Assembly: GCA_035505655.1 (NCBI GenBank)
Contig: DATJQP010000100.1
Location: 33,237 to 97,236 of the forward strand
Length of the DNA stretch: 64,000 nucleotides
From: JAGVPT01 sp035505655
GTDB lineage: Bacteria > Bacteroidota > Ignavibacteria > UBA10030 > UBA8401
Direction of reading: 5' to 3'
Shown here: one piece after another, positions 18,114 to 26,603 of the stretch
Layout: every line of letters begins with the position of its first letter
Numbering within the stretch: position 1 is the first letter of the stretch
Notes under the pieces: generated by a model
Seen by the model: the letters and a program-made list of their open reading frames with translations, nothing else
Databases searched by the model: none
Told to the model about the DNA's origin: nothing
Translations under genes and position numbers: made by a program

Positions 18114-19886
18114 ATGAACGAAGAAGACGTACTCGGTAAAGCCTACGACGGTAAACTCATGCGGCGGCTGCTCTATTATCTGCGGCCGTACAAGTGGTAC
18201 GTCGTCCTCGGCATCGGCCTGAGCATGGTAGTCTCCGCCCTCGAGGCAGTGCGGCCGTACTTCACAAAGATCGCCGTCGACGTCAACATCAAAAACCATG
18301 ACTCCCGGGGCCTCCTCTCGACGGCCCTCCTTTTTCTCACCGTCCTCATGCTCCGCGGGGTGACCCAGTACTTCAACTCGTACCTCACGCAGTGGATCGG
18401 GCAGAAGACGATCTACGACCTCCGGATGGAGATTTTCCGTCATCTCCAGAACCTCTCGTTGAAATTCTACGACCGAAATCCGATCGGACGGCTCATCACG
18501 CGGGTGACGAACGACGTCGAGGTCCTCAACGACATGTTCTCGTCGGGGATCGTCATGGTTTTCAGCGACGTCTTCATGATCATCGGCATCCTCTGGTTCA
18601 TGTTCTCGATGAACTGGCAGCTCGCCGTTGTTTCTCTCAGCGTCCTCCCGTTCCTTTTCTACGGTACCTTCCTGTTCCGGAAGAAGGCGCGCGAGGCATA
18701 CCGGGATGTCCGCGTCCAGATCGCGCGCATCAACGCGTTCATGCAGGAACATGTGACGGGGATGATTGTCGATCAGATCTTTAACAGGGAGGAGCGGGCG
18801 TTCAAGCAGTTCGACGAGCTCAACGCCGCGCACCGGGATGCGAACATCAGGTCGATCTTTTACTACGCCGTCTTCTATCCAGCCGTCGACATCATCGGCG
18901 CGGTTGCCGTCGGGCTCATCATCTGGTATGCGGGGGGACGGACGCTCGAGGGGACGGTGACGATCGGGACGATCATGGCCTTTCTTCAGTTCAACGAGAT
19001 GTTCTGGCGCCCGATCCGCGACCTTTCCGAGAAATATAACATCATGCAGACGGCTATGGCGTCGTCGGAGCGGATCTTCAAGCTTCTCGACGACCGCACG
19101 CGCATCACCGATTCCGCGGATCCGGTCCGCCTCGACGGAGTGAAGGGGAAGATCGAATTCCGCAACGTCTGGTTCGCCTACGACGGGGAACACTGGGTGC
19201 TCAAGAACGTCTCCTTCGTCATCAAACCGGGCGAGACGGCGGCGATCGTCGGGCACACGGGAGCCGGCAAGACGACGATCACGAGCCTTCTCTCGAGGTT
19301 TTATGAGATCCAGAAAGGGGAGATTCTCATCGATGACATCAACATTAAAACGGTGAGGCAGGAGGAGCTGCGAAAACATATCGCCGTCGTCCTCCAGGAT
19401 GTCTTTCTCTTTTCGGGGGATATCAAGGGAAACATCAGCCTGGGCAACGACAAGATCCCGTTTCAGCACGTCAAGGCGGCGGCGCAGTTCGTCGGCGTCG
19501 ATCAGTTCATCGAAGCGATGCCGCGGCAGTATGACGAAGAGGTGAAGGAGCGGGGGGCGACGCTCTCCGTCGGTCAGAAGCAGCTTCTCTCCTTCGCGAG
19601 GGCTCTCGCGTACAACCCGAAGATCCTCGTCCTCGACGAGGCGACATCGAGCATCGACACGACGACCGAGCTTCTCATCCAATCGGCGATCCGGAAGCTC
19701 CTTCAGGGGAGGAGCTCGATCGTTATTGCCCACCGGCTTTCCACGATCCAGAACGCCGACAAAATCATCGTCATGCACAAGGGAGAGATCCGCGAGACCG
19801 GCACGCATCAGGAGCTTCTCGCCCTCGGCGGTCTCTACTACAAACTGTATCAGCTCCAGTACAAAGAGCAGGAAGTAAGGGATTGA
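18114..19886 (+). CDS. ABC exporter half-transporter, catalytic partner
   Basis: The 590-residue partner has the same domain order, with Walker A GHTGAGKTT near residue 380 and a full Walker B with catalytic glutamate (ILVLDEATSS, near 502). Its signature motif is altered, LSVGQKQ instead of LSGGQ. In an assembled heterodimer the altered signature would pair with the Asp-containing Walker B of the upstream protein, forming one inactive site, while the canonical signature pairs with this intact site. The two genes therefore make one asymmetric transporter. Confidence 0.92.
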   Translation: MNEEDVLGKAYDGKLMRRLLYYLRPYKWYVVLGIGLSMVVSALEAVRPYFTKIAVDVNIKNHDSRGLLSTALLFLTVLMLRGVTQYFNSYLTQWIGQKTIYDLRMEIFRHLQNLSLKFYDRNPIGRLITRVTNDVEVLNDMFSSGIVMVFSDVFMIIGILWFMFSMNWQLAVVSLSVLPFLFYGTFLFRKKAREAYRDVRVQIARINAFMQEHVTGMIVDQIFNREERAFKQFDELNAAHRDANIRSIFYYAVFYPAVDIIGAVAVGLIIWYAGGRTLEGTVTIGTIMAFLQFNEMFWRPIRDLSEKYNIMQTAMASSERIFKLLDDRTRITDSADPVRLDGVKGKIEFRNVWFAYDGEHWVLKNVSFVIKPGETAAIVGHTGAGKTTITSLLSRFYEIQKGEILIDDINIKTVRQEELRKHIAVVLQDVFLFSGDIKGNISLGNDKIPFQHVKAAAQFVGVDQFIEAMPRQYDEEVKERGATLSVGQKQLLSFARALAYNPKILVLDEATSSIDTTTELLIQSAIRKLLQGRSSIVIAHRLSTIQNADKIIVMHKGEIRETGTHQELLALGGLYYKLYQLQYKEQEVRD

Positions 19887-19955
19887 GAAGGCCGTTCCAG
19901 GATTCCATCCAACGGCTCACCGGCGCACCGGGCACCCCCCGGATCGGAGGTCGAG

Positions 19956-20966
19956 ATGTCGAATAAAGTCGTCACGATCGAGCGCCACATCATCGAGGGG
20001 GAACGTCAGCATCCCGGGGCAACGGGGAACTTCTCCTCCGTCCTTCGAGATCTGGCGATGTCGTTCAAGCTCATCTGGCGTGAAGTGAGCAAGGCGGGGC
20101 TCGTCAATATTCTCGGTTCGGCGGGAAAGCAGAACATCCACGGGGACGCCGTTAAGAAGCTCGACGAGTTTGCCGACGAGACCATCTTCAAGGCGATGGA
20201 CCACGGCGGGCATCTCTGCGTCATGGCTTCGGAGGAGAACGAGGACGTCCTTCACATTCCGGACGATTATCCGAAGGGGAAATACGTCCTTCTCTACGAC
20301 CCCCTCGACGGCTCCTCAAACATCGACGCGAACGTCACGATCGGCACCATCTTCTCGATCTACCGCCGAGTGTCGAAAGGGGGGAAGGGAACGCTCGGGG
20401 ATTGTACTCAGCCGGGATATAAGCAGATCGCCGCGGGGTACGTCGTCTACGGGTCGAGCACAATGCTCGTCTACACCACGGGGGACGGCGTGCACGGATT
20501 CACCCTCGACCCGAGCATCGGCGAGTTTCTTCTCTCGCATGAGAATATCCGAGTTCCGAAGTCCGGGACGATTTACAGTATCAACGAGGGGAATTACCGG
20601 TACTGGGCGGACGGGATCAAGCGGTACATCAAATACCTTCAGGAAGAGGACCCGGCGAGTTCGCGTCCGTACTCGTCTCGGTACGTCGGCTCGATGGTGG
20701 CGGACATTCACCGCACGATGCTCTACGGCGGGATCTTTCTTTATCCCGCCGACGCCCGGCACCCGGAGGGAAAACTGAGGCTGATGTACGAGGCAAACCC
20801 GATGGCGTTCATCATGGAACAGGCCGGAGGTGCCGCAACCGACGGCACACGAAGGATCCTTGACGTCCCCCCGGTAACGCTCCATCAGAAGACGCCGCTC
20901 ATCATCGGGAGCGAAAACGACGTCGCGAAGTACACCGAGTTCACCGCACCGCAGCTCAGGCCATGA
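19956..20966 (+). CDS. fbp: Fructose-1,6-bisphosphatase class I
   Basis: This 336-residue enzyme hydrolyses fructose-1,6-bisphosphate in gluconeogenesis. The metal-binding motif DPLDGSSNID lies near residues 113-122, and the preceding SEENED segment and C-terminal EQAGGAATDG motif are intact. The start has a strong GGAGGT ribosome binding site. Its stop overlaps the start of the exonuclease gene in ATGA. No other central-carbon gene is adjacent, so its regulation cannot be inferred. Confidence 0.97.
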   Translation: MSNKVVTIERHIIEGERQHPGATGNFSSVLRDLAMSFKLIWREVSKAGLVNILGSAGKQNIHGDAVKKLDEFADETIFKAMDHGGHLCVMASEENEDVLHIPDDYPKGKYVLLYDPLDGSSNIDANVTIGTIFSIYRRVSKGGKGTLGDCTQPGYKQIAAGYVVYGSSTMLVYTTGDGVHGFTLDPSIGEFLLSHENIRVPKSGTIYSINEGNYRYWADGIKRYIKYLQEEDPASSRPYSSRYVGSMVADIHRTMLYGGIFLYPADARHPEGKLRLMYEANPMAFIMEQAGGAATDGTRRILDVPPVTLHQKTPLIIGSENDVAKYTEFTAPQLRP

Positions 20967-21553
20967 TTTCAGCTGCCGAGATTCTCGAACAGGCTATCCG
21001 CGCGACGACGTTCGTCGTCGTGGACGTCGAGACGACAGGGCTCTCTCCGCGCGATGGAGGGATCACCGAGATCGCGATGTTCAAGGTCCGCAACGGGCTG
21101 ATCTGGGACGAGTATACGACCCTCGTCGATCCCCTCATGCCGATCCCCGATGAAATCACCGTCCTGACGGGAATCGATGACGCGATGGTGGCGGGAGCCC
21201 CCACGGCGAAGGAGGTTGCGGTCCCGATCGCCGAGTTTCTCGGAGACGGTGTCTTCACCGCCCACAACGCTCCGTTCGACCTCGGGTTTGTCAACAGCAC
21301 GCTGGCGAAGGGGAGCCTTGATCCGATACAGAATCCGGTCCTCTGCACATGCAAGCTGGCCCGCCGCCTTCTCCCGAACCTCCAGAGCAAATCGCTTGGC
21401 CCGGTCACACGGGCCCTCGGGGTGAAGAATTCCAGCAGACACCGGGCTGCGGGGGATGCCTACGCGACGGCGCAGGTCCTCATTCGTTTTCTCAACAGGC
21501 TTGAAGACGAGTTCGAAGTGACCGATGTGAAAGGGCTGATGAAATTCCAGTGA
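20963..21553 (+). CDS. DEDDh 3'-5' exonuclease, DnaQ/PolC epsilon-like
   Basis: The 196-residue protein is a stand-alone DEDDh exonuclease. ExoI DVETTG carries D21 and E23, ExoII is AHNAPFD, and ExoIII has histidine and aspartate in HRAAGDAYAT. It could be the proofreading subunit of a DNA polymerase or a DNA/RNA repair nuclease. The lack of a GIY-YIG or helicase extension argues against the Cho-fusion and DinG-type forms. It overlaps fbp by four bases and is followed by a terminator. Confidence 0.88.
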   Translation: MISAAEILEQAIRATTFVVVDVETTGLSPRDGGITEIAMFKVRNGLIWDEYTTLVDPLMPIPDEITVLTGIDDAMVAGAPTAKEVAVPIAEFLGDGVFTAHNAPFDLGFVNSTLAKGSLDPIQNPVLCTCKLARRLLPNLQSKSLGPVTRALGVKNSSRHRAAGDAYATAQVLIRFLNRLEDEFEVTDVKGLMKFQ

Positions 21554-21570
21554 CCGGTGGAGAGAAAAGA

Positions 21571-21605
21571 AAAAGGCCGGCTCGCTCGCGCGTGGCCGGC
21601 CTTTT
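21571..21605. terminator. Bidirectional intrinsic terminator
   Basis: An 11-bp perfect inverted repeat, AAAAGGCCGGC (21571-21581) and GCCGGCCTTTT (21595-21605), with a 13-base loop, lies between convergent genes. Each strand reads a GC-rich stem ending in T residues, so it can end both the exonuclease and the TPR-lipoprotein transcripts. Confidence 0.85.
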
Positions 21606-21623
21606 CGTTTCAAACGGGGATCG

Positions 21624-22454
21624 CTATCTCAGTTTCGCCTGTGCACGCTTGAGGTACTCGCTATTCGGGTATAGCTCGACGAACTTCCTGTACTCGGCCT
21701 GCGCCTGTTGACGGTCGCCCAGCCGCTCGTAGGCCTGAGCAATCATGAACTGCGCGTCGTCCTTTTTCTCGGAAATCTTGAATTTCAGAACTTCCTGGAA
21801 TTGACCGATCGCCGACTTGTATTCGCGGAGGCCATAATCGCAAAGGCCGATCCAGTAGTGACAGTTGTCGGCATAGTCGGACTTGATCCCGGCATCCAGG
21901 AGAGACTGGAATTCGTCGATCGCTTCCTTGTACTTCCTCTCTCTCGCCAGAGCAACCGACCCTTCGTAGTGTTGAATCATGTCTGACGAAGAGGCTCCCC
22001 GTGTCACTTTCGTCATGGCGGGTCTCGATGCGGCTGTCGCGGCGGTGGTGGGTTTCGTCGCTTTCTCCTGTGCTGCGATCTGAGCCGCTTCCAGGTCGGA
22101 GACCTTCGCCATCAGGTCCTTGTTCTTCTGCTCGGAGGCGTCGAGCTTCTGCTGCAGCTGGACGTTCTCGGTCTTGATGTCTTCGATCTGTTGCTGGAGC
22201 ATCTCCTCCCTTGAGGGGGGCGCCTGAACAACCGCGGTCGTCTCCGGAGCCGCCGGCGTGATGGCGGTCGTGTCATGCTTTGCCATCATCGTGGTGTCCG
22301 GATGGATCGCCGTCGTGTCGGTCGGAGCTCCTTCAGTCTTTGCCGTCTCAGAGGAACCCCCACATCCTACCAGTCCGACGAATGCGATGAGCACCATAAG
22401 GCCAACGACGTGACGAGCACCTACCCTCGCCAGGTTGGATATCCAGGAATCCAT
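21624..22454 (-). CDS. TPR lipoprotein, YbgF/CpoB-like
   Basis: The 276-residue protein has a signal peptide with lipobox LVGC and a threonine/proline-rich linker. A coiled coil follows at about residues 75-135, then C-terminal tetratricopeptide repeats (YEGSVALARERKYKEAIDEF and two more units) ending in the GDRQQAQAEYRKF-type repeat. This is the architecture of CpoB/YbgF, which links peptidoglycan synthesis to outer-membrane constriction, but no tol or pal genes are nearby. I start at the second ATG (22454) because GGAGGA lies just before it; the first ATG is five codons upstream and contains that site. Confidence 0.82.
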   Translation of the reverse strand: MDSWISNLARVGARHVVGLMVLIAFVGLVGCGGSSETAKTEGAPTDTTAIHPDTTMMAKHDTTAITPAAPETTAVVQAPPSREEMLQQQIEDIKTENVQLQQKLDASEQKNKDLMAKVSDLEAAQIAAQEKATKPTTAATAASRPAMTKVTRGASSSDMIQHYEGSVALARERKYKEAIDEFQSLLDAGIKSDYADNCHYWIGLCDYGLREYKSAIGQFQEVLKFKISEKKDDAQFMIAQAYERLGDRQQAQAEYRKFVELYPNSEYLKRAQAKLR

Positions 22455-22519
22455 AGATCCTCCGAACATTAATTCAACATGTGGTGTGACTAGAGTAGGA
22501 GTGCAACGCGTTGGATGCT

Positions 22520-22548
22520 AATGTATTAAAGGCACTTTTGAAAGTCAA
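22520..22548 (-). promoter_or_regulatory. Promoter of the TPR lipoprotein gene
   Basis: On the minus strand TTGACT (22543-22548), a 17-base spacer and TACATT (22520-22525) lie 65-95 bases before the lipoprotein ATG. Transcription would begin near 22513. Confidence 0.6.
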
Positions 22549-22647
22549 GTATGCGGTGAGAAATAGTTCCGCTCGGTGACACAACATCTCACGCGCTACG
22601 AGGAAAAGCGCGGAGTGTTCGCCACGATCTGAAAACATCCCTTTTCA

Positions 22648-22689
22648 TTGACATTCTTTTCGAAATCAATTACTTTCTTCGTGTATAAT
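22648..22689 (+). promoter_or_regulatory. Promoter region of trpB2 (two candidates)
   Basis: A consensus TTGACA (22648-22653) is followed after 17 bases by a weak TACTTT (22671-22676). A consensus TATAAT (22684-22689) stands 13 bases further on without a good -35 box. Either or both could start the trpB2 transcript. Confidence 0.5.
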
Positions 22690-22917
22690 CGGTTTGGTCG
22701 GGGAAGATTGCCCTGAAGCTGACTCCCTGTTCCTCCCTTTCCACAGATTGCCGGAATTTCTCTAGACACAATTTGTTCCGCCGAACGACGTTCACCGAAG
22801 AGTCGGCAGACCTGCCGGTTCCAGGTTGGCCCGGTCGTTCCTTCGTCCGCGAGCCACGGTGCCCCGATCGCCAGGCGGAGCCGTTTTCTCTTCACCTCAC
22901 ATCTTACGGAGTTCTCC
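22690..22917 (+). other. Long leader of trpB2
   Basis: About 220 bases between the promoter candidates and the trpB2 ATG hold no gene. I looked for a T-box (AGGGTGG-like element), a run of tryptophan codons in a leader peptide and a strong terminator hairpin, and found none. The region is GC-rich and could fold, but no known riboswitch was recognised. Confidence 0.4.
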
Positions 22918-24285
22918 ATGAGTGAACAATACAAGTTTCTCCTTGACGAACGAAAAATCCCGAAAGCGTGGTACAACATCAATGCGGACATGCCGGTACC
23001 GCCGGCCCCAGTCCTTCATCCCGGAACAATGGAACCGGTTACCCCCGATTTTCTCGGCGTTCTCTTCCCGATGAACCTCATCATGCAGGAAGTGAGCAGG
23101 GACCGGTGGATTGAGATTCCGGAGCCTGTCCGCGACATCTACAAGCTATGGCGTCCGACCCCGATGTTCCGGGCGGTCCGGCTCGAAAAGGCGTTGGGAA
23201 CCCCCGCTCACATCTACTACAAATACGAGGGAGCGAGCCCCGTCGGCAGTCACAAGCCGAATACCGCTGTCGCCCAGGCGTTTTTCAACAAGGAGGCGGG
23301 GACGAAGGCGCTGACGACCGAGACCGGTGCGGGCCAGTGGGGTTCCGCACTCGCCATGGCCTGCAACTTCTTCGGCCTGGACCTGGAAGTGTACATGGTC
23401 AAAGTCTCGTACCATCAGAAGCCGTACCGCCGGATCATCATGGAGAACTTCGGTGCGAAAGTCTACGCGAGCCCGACCGACCGGACGCAATTCGGAAAGA
23501 AGATCCTGAGCAAGGACCCGAATTCGAACGGTTCTCTCGGCGTCGCGATCTCCGAGGCGGTCGAGGTTGCCGCGATGAGCGGCGGGGCGAAGAAATACAG
23601 CCTCGGCTCGGTCCTCGGCCATGTCCTCATGCACCAGACCGTGATCGGGATCGAATCGCTCGAACAGATGGAACTCGCGGGGGAGTACCCAGACTTCGTC
23701 ATCGGCTGTGCCGGGGGAGGGTCGAATTTTGCGGGGTTTGCCTTCCCCTTCATCCACCAAAACCTCACGAACGGGAAGAAGGCGCGCGTTATCGCCGTGG
23801 AGCCGGCATCGTGCCCGAGCCTGACGAAAGGGAAGTACACGTTCGATTTCGGCGACGCTGCCGCCATGGCCCCGATCGTCAAGATGTACACTCTCGGCCA
23901 CACCTTCATGCCTCCCGGGATCCATGCGGGTGGCCTCCGCTACCACGGGATGGCCCCAAGTGTCAGCGCACTCGTCGACCACGGCGACGTGGAAGCAAGG
24001 GCGGTGAACCAGCTCGAGACCTTTGAAGCGGCGGTGAAGTTCTCGCGCTCCGAAGGGATCATCCCGGCGCCCGAATCCGCGCATGCGATCCGTGTCGCGA
24101 TCATCGAAGCGCAGAAGTGCAAAGAGACGGGGGAGAAGAAGGTCATTGTCTTCAACCTTTCCGGGCACGGGCATTTCGATATGACCGCGTATGAGCAGTA
24201 CCACCAGGGGAAATTACAGGACTACGAGTATCCGCAGGAGGCGATTGCGGAGGCAATGACCCACCTCCCGAAGGTCAATCTCTAG
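22918..24285 (+). CDS. Tryptophan synthase beta chain, TrpB2 type
   Basis: The 455-residue PLP enzyme joins indole and serine to tryptophan. The PLP lysine is K113 in GSHKPN, with TGAGQWGSA and the phosphate-binding GCAGGGSNF. The long N-terminus with WYNI and the RPTP segment mark the TrpB2 group rather than TrpB1. It stands alone: no trpA or other trp gene is in the window, so it may salvage indole or work with a distant TrpA. The ATG follows CGGAG. Its stop overlaps the stop of the convergent ATP-grasp gene by four bases. Confidence 0.93.
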   Translation: MSEQYKFLLDERKIPKAWYNINADMPVPPAPVLHPGTMEPVTPDFLGVLFPMNLIMQEVSRDRWIEIPEPVRDIYKLWRPTPMFRAVRLEKALGTPAHIYYKYEGASPVGSHKPNTAVAQAFFNKEAGTKALTTETGAGQWGSALAMACNFFGLDLEVYMVKVSYHQKPYRRIIMENFGAKVYASPTDRTQFGKKILSKDPNSNGSLGVAISEAVEVAAMSGGAKKYSLGSVLGHVLMHQTVIGIESLEQMELAGEYPDFVIGCAGGGSNFAGFAFPFIHQNLTNGKKARVIAVEPASCPSLTKGKYTFDFGDAAAMAPIVKMYTLGHTFMPPGIHAGGLRYHGMAPSVSALVDHGDVEARAVNQLETFEAAVKFSRSEGIIPAPESAHAIRVAIIEAQKCKETGEKKVIVFNLSGHGHFDMTAYEQYHQGKLQDYEYPQEAIAEAMTHLPKVNL

Positions 24286-25226
24286 CGAGGCTGAAAGGGC
24301 GTGATGATTGGTGGGACGGAAGAGCAGCGTCTTGTTGCGGCCTCATTCGCGATCAATTCTTGGATCCTGTGCACGATCCCGTCCGGGACGCCGTCGCGGT
24401 GCTTCGATTGCAGGCGCATGTCACAAATCTCGTTGACATAGTCGACGACGACAAAGCGGCCGTCGCCCGCGAGGGCGATTTCCGAGGAGAAGAAATCGAG
24501 GCCGCACACTTCCTGGATTGACTTCACGATCGTGCGGAGAACCCCGATTCCGTACTGTTCCTCCTCCTCCCGAGTCACTTCACGGTACACGTGGGTGATG
24601 TCGTCCCACCAGCAGGGGAGAATCTCGCCGAACCCATAGATGACGCGGAACCACGCGCGGCTGTCTCCCAGAAATCTCGGCTTCACCGTCTCTTGGAGAA
24701 GATACTTGTCGTTCTTGTGGTGCTGTCTCGTCTCGATGACATCCTTCAGCGTTTCGGCTCCGAGGACGACCCCGATGCCTCCCCCCGTCGTGTTCGCCGG
24801 TTTGATGATAAACGGCCGGCCTAGTTTTGCAAGCTCCGAAAGACTGAGCTCAGGTTCGCGCTTCTTGCTGAAGGGCGAAACGATGATCGTGTAGGGGACC
24901 TGGAGTCCTTTGGTGATGAATTCCAAGTGCATCGTCGCTTTGTCCTTTGCATGCTCCACCCGGTCGGGAGGGTTGAAAAACTGAGCAGACGATCGCGCTA
25001 CCTGCTTCACAAGAGGCTCAAACGATTCGTCGTCATCAGAAGCGCGATCGAGAAAAAACTCGAACGCGAGCGATCCCTCGCGCAGAAGCTGGAGAGTCTC
25101 CTGCACATTGGCCGGCATGATCCGGTATGACGTCACCCCCCTGGCCTCGCAGGCCCGTTCAATCCCCGCGACGAATTCATCGTCGTAGCCCCAGTTCCAC
25201 GCCAGCCCGAGAGTTCGCAGCTGCAT
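24282..25226 (-). CDS. ATP-grasp-fold protein, D-Ala-D-Ala ligase-like
   Basis: The 314-residue protein matches the ATP-grasp layout: GRPFIIKPANTTGGGIGV with the nucleotide-binding lysine and glycine loop (about residues 140-157), LLQETVKP as the hinge, and magnesium-binding acidic residues in VVDYVNEICDMR near residues 257-268. The N-terminal domain (LGLAWNWGYDDEF) is not that of Ddl. The amide-forming or ligase substrate is unknown. It starts five bases after the SpoU methyltransferase stop, in the same operon. A GGAGTAGG site precedes the ATG. Confidence 0.75.
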   Translation of the reverse strand: MQLRTLGLAWNWGYDDEFVAGIERACEARGVTSYRIMPANVQETLQLLREGSLAFEFFLDRASDDDESFEPLVKQVARSSAQFFNPPDRVEHAKDKATMHLEFITKGLQVPYTIIVSPFSKKREPELSLSELAKLGRPFIIKPANTTGGGIGVVLGAETLKDVIETRQHHKNDKYLLQETVKPRFLGDSRAWFRVIYGFGEILPCWWDDITHVYREVTREEEEQYGIGVLRTIVKSIQEVCGLDFFSSEIALAGDGRFVVVDYVNEICDMRLQSKHRDGVPDGIVHRIQELIANEAATRRCSSVPPIITPFQPR

Positions 25227-25231
25227 CCAGC

Positions 25232-26095
25232 CTACTCCAAGGAAATCCGGTTCGTTGACGCCGCCGTCTTCCCGCGCGCACGGCCTCGCTGTCGTTGCAC
25301 TTCATAAAGAACGACTGCGCTCGCGCTTGCGACGTTGATCGAATCGACCCCCTTCAGCATGGGGATGAGCGTTGTCACGTCGCAAAGATCCAGAACCGGG
25401 GCGGAGACACCATCCCCCTCGGCCCCGAAAACAATGCAGCAGTCGGAGCTGAAATCAACTTCTCCGACTTTGACGCTCGTTGCCCGCGGATGTGCAGCAA
25501 CGATTCTCGCCCCGAATCGCGTGCGAACCTTCGCCAGCTCGTCCGCGAGCCTCGGGGGACGAACAACAGGCAGAGCGAAGACATTTCCCATCGAATTTCT
25601 TACCGAGCGTCGCAGGTAGGGGTCGCACGAAGTCTCGCCGACGATGAGGGCGTCGACGCCGAACGAGGCACAGTTCCGGACAATGACTCCGACGTTCTCC
25701 GAGTTCATCACCCCATCCACCGCGACGAAGATGTACGGTTTGGAGGCCGATCCGACCGCCTGCTCGAGGGTCACGGAAGGAGGAATGTCGGCGATGGCCA
25801 TGATCCCTTTGTGCAGCTGGAATCCCACGATCGATTCCATCATCCGCAATTCAGCCAGGAAGACGTTGATTTGTTCTTGTCGGCACTCTATCAGGTTTCG
25901 GTAGACCTTCAGCCACTCGTCGGTGAGAAGGATCGACCGGATACGGAGTGAGCTCTCGAAAAGCCGCCTGACCACTCGCTCTCCCTCGGCGACGAAAAAA
26001 CCTCCCTTCCGGTGTTCGAGCGGCCGTTTGAGCGTCCGGTAGGGCTCAAGCTCCGGAACAAGCATCGAATCGATGCGCTGGATCTGCTGAGTCAT
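25232..26095 (-). CDS. SpoU/TrmH-family RNA 2'-O-ribose methyltransferase
   Basis: This 287-residue SPOUT-fold enzyme methylates a ribose 2'-OH in rRNA or tRNA using S-adenosylmethionine. Motif 1 (NSENVGVIVRNCASFG), motif 2 (FGAEGDG) and motif 3 (DSINVASASAVVLYE) are all clear and form the knotted cofactor site. The N-terminal part (residues 1-110) looks like the RNA-binding domain of the RlmB/TsnR type. The target nucleotide cannot be predicted. It is the first gene of a two-gene minus-strand unit. Confidence 0.9.
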   Translation of the reverse strand: MTQQIQRIDSMLVPELEPYRTLKRPLEHRKGGFFVAEGERVVRRLFESSLRIRSILLTDEWLKVYRNLIECRQEQINVFLAELRMMESIVGFQLHKGIMAIADIPPSVTLEQAVGSASKPYIFVAVDGVMNSENVGVIVRNCASFGVDALIVGETSCDPYLRRSVRNSMGNVFALPVVRPPRLADELAKVRTRFGARIVAAHPRATSVKVGEVDFSSDCCIVFGAEGDGVSAPVLDLCDVTTLIPMLKGVDSINVASASAVVLYEVQRQRGRARGKTAASTNRISLE

Positions 26096-26286
26096 GCGAA
26101 GGAGTCTTCCTTACGGCCTTGTATGTTAGGGTGATTGGATTCCGGGATATCATAGTACATCAAAATCTCGGAGTTTCAAAGCGGGCACAAGGACGCCATC
26201 ACCAAAAATTGCGTATGCGCATTCGCCGCTTCCCGAGTAGGTAGTTTGTCCTACAAAGAACATATAAAGCTTTTTGTGAGGTGTTG
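26096..26286. other. Intergenic region between SpoU gene and tRNA promoter
   Basis: This is the left part of a 302-base gene-free stretch. A weak minus-strand promoter for the SpoU gene is possible: TTGAAA (26175-26180), a long 19-base spacer and TATGAT (26150-26155). Frames reading through this region look non-coding. I saw nothing else in it. Confidence 0.4.
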
Positions 26287-26315
26287 TTGCCTTCCCCCGC
26301 TGAGTTTTGTATATT
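26287..26315 (+). promoter_or_regulatory. Promoter of tRNA-Arg
   Basis: TTGCCT (26287-26292), a 17-base spacer and TATATT (26310-26315) match the recurring promoter type of the window and would give a precursor leader of about 76 bases. An 8-bp inverted repeat (CGGGAAAA at 26355-26362 with TTTTCCCG at 26379-26386) lies in that leader. Confidence 0.6.
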
Positions 26316-26397
26316 TTAACCTGAAATTTTGTGCCCGGACCGATCGGTCCGTATCGGGAAAATTGACAAGTCGGGTATTTTTCCCGAAGAATCAAAA

Positions 26398-26471
26398 GCA
26401 CCCATAGCTCAATTGGATAGAGCATCAGACTTCGGATCTGAGGGTTGGGGGTTCGACTCCCTCTGGGTGCA
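26398..26471 (+). tRNA. tRNA-Arg(TCG)
   Basis: The 74-base gene folds as a full cloverleaf: acceptor GCACCCA/TGGGTGC, D-stem GCTC/GAGC, anticodon stem TCAGA/TCTGA with loop CTTCGGA, and T-loop TTCGACT with a 5-bp stem containing one G-T pair. The anticodon TCG reads CGA and, by wobble, other CGN arginine codons. The discriminator base is A and the CCA end is not encoded. No integrase or attachment-site duplication was seen at its 3' end. Confidence 0.96.
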
Positions 26472-26603
26472 CAATCATGTCTGTTCCGGTCGTTCACGAA
26501 CTGACCTTTTGTCGGTTTCCGTCTCGTGGTGCCGCCTCGCGGCGGGTGTTCGTTCTGAAGGGAAAGCAGATGGAGCAGACTGTAGCATCTCGGCCCGAAC
26601 TTT

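Noticed and set aside
17937..19808. A 623-codon frame on the minus strand
   Set aside because: It is the shadow of the second ABC exporter gene, caused by high-GC codon bias.
22690..22917. T-box or tryptophan attenuator before trpB2
   Set aside because: No T-box consensus, no tryptophan codon run and no terminator hairpin were seen.
26398..26471. Integration site of a mobile element at tRNA-Arg
   Set aside because: No integrase gene and no duplicated tRNA 3' end was seen in the flanking sequence.
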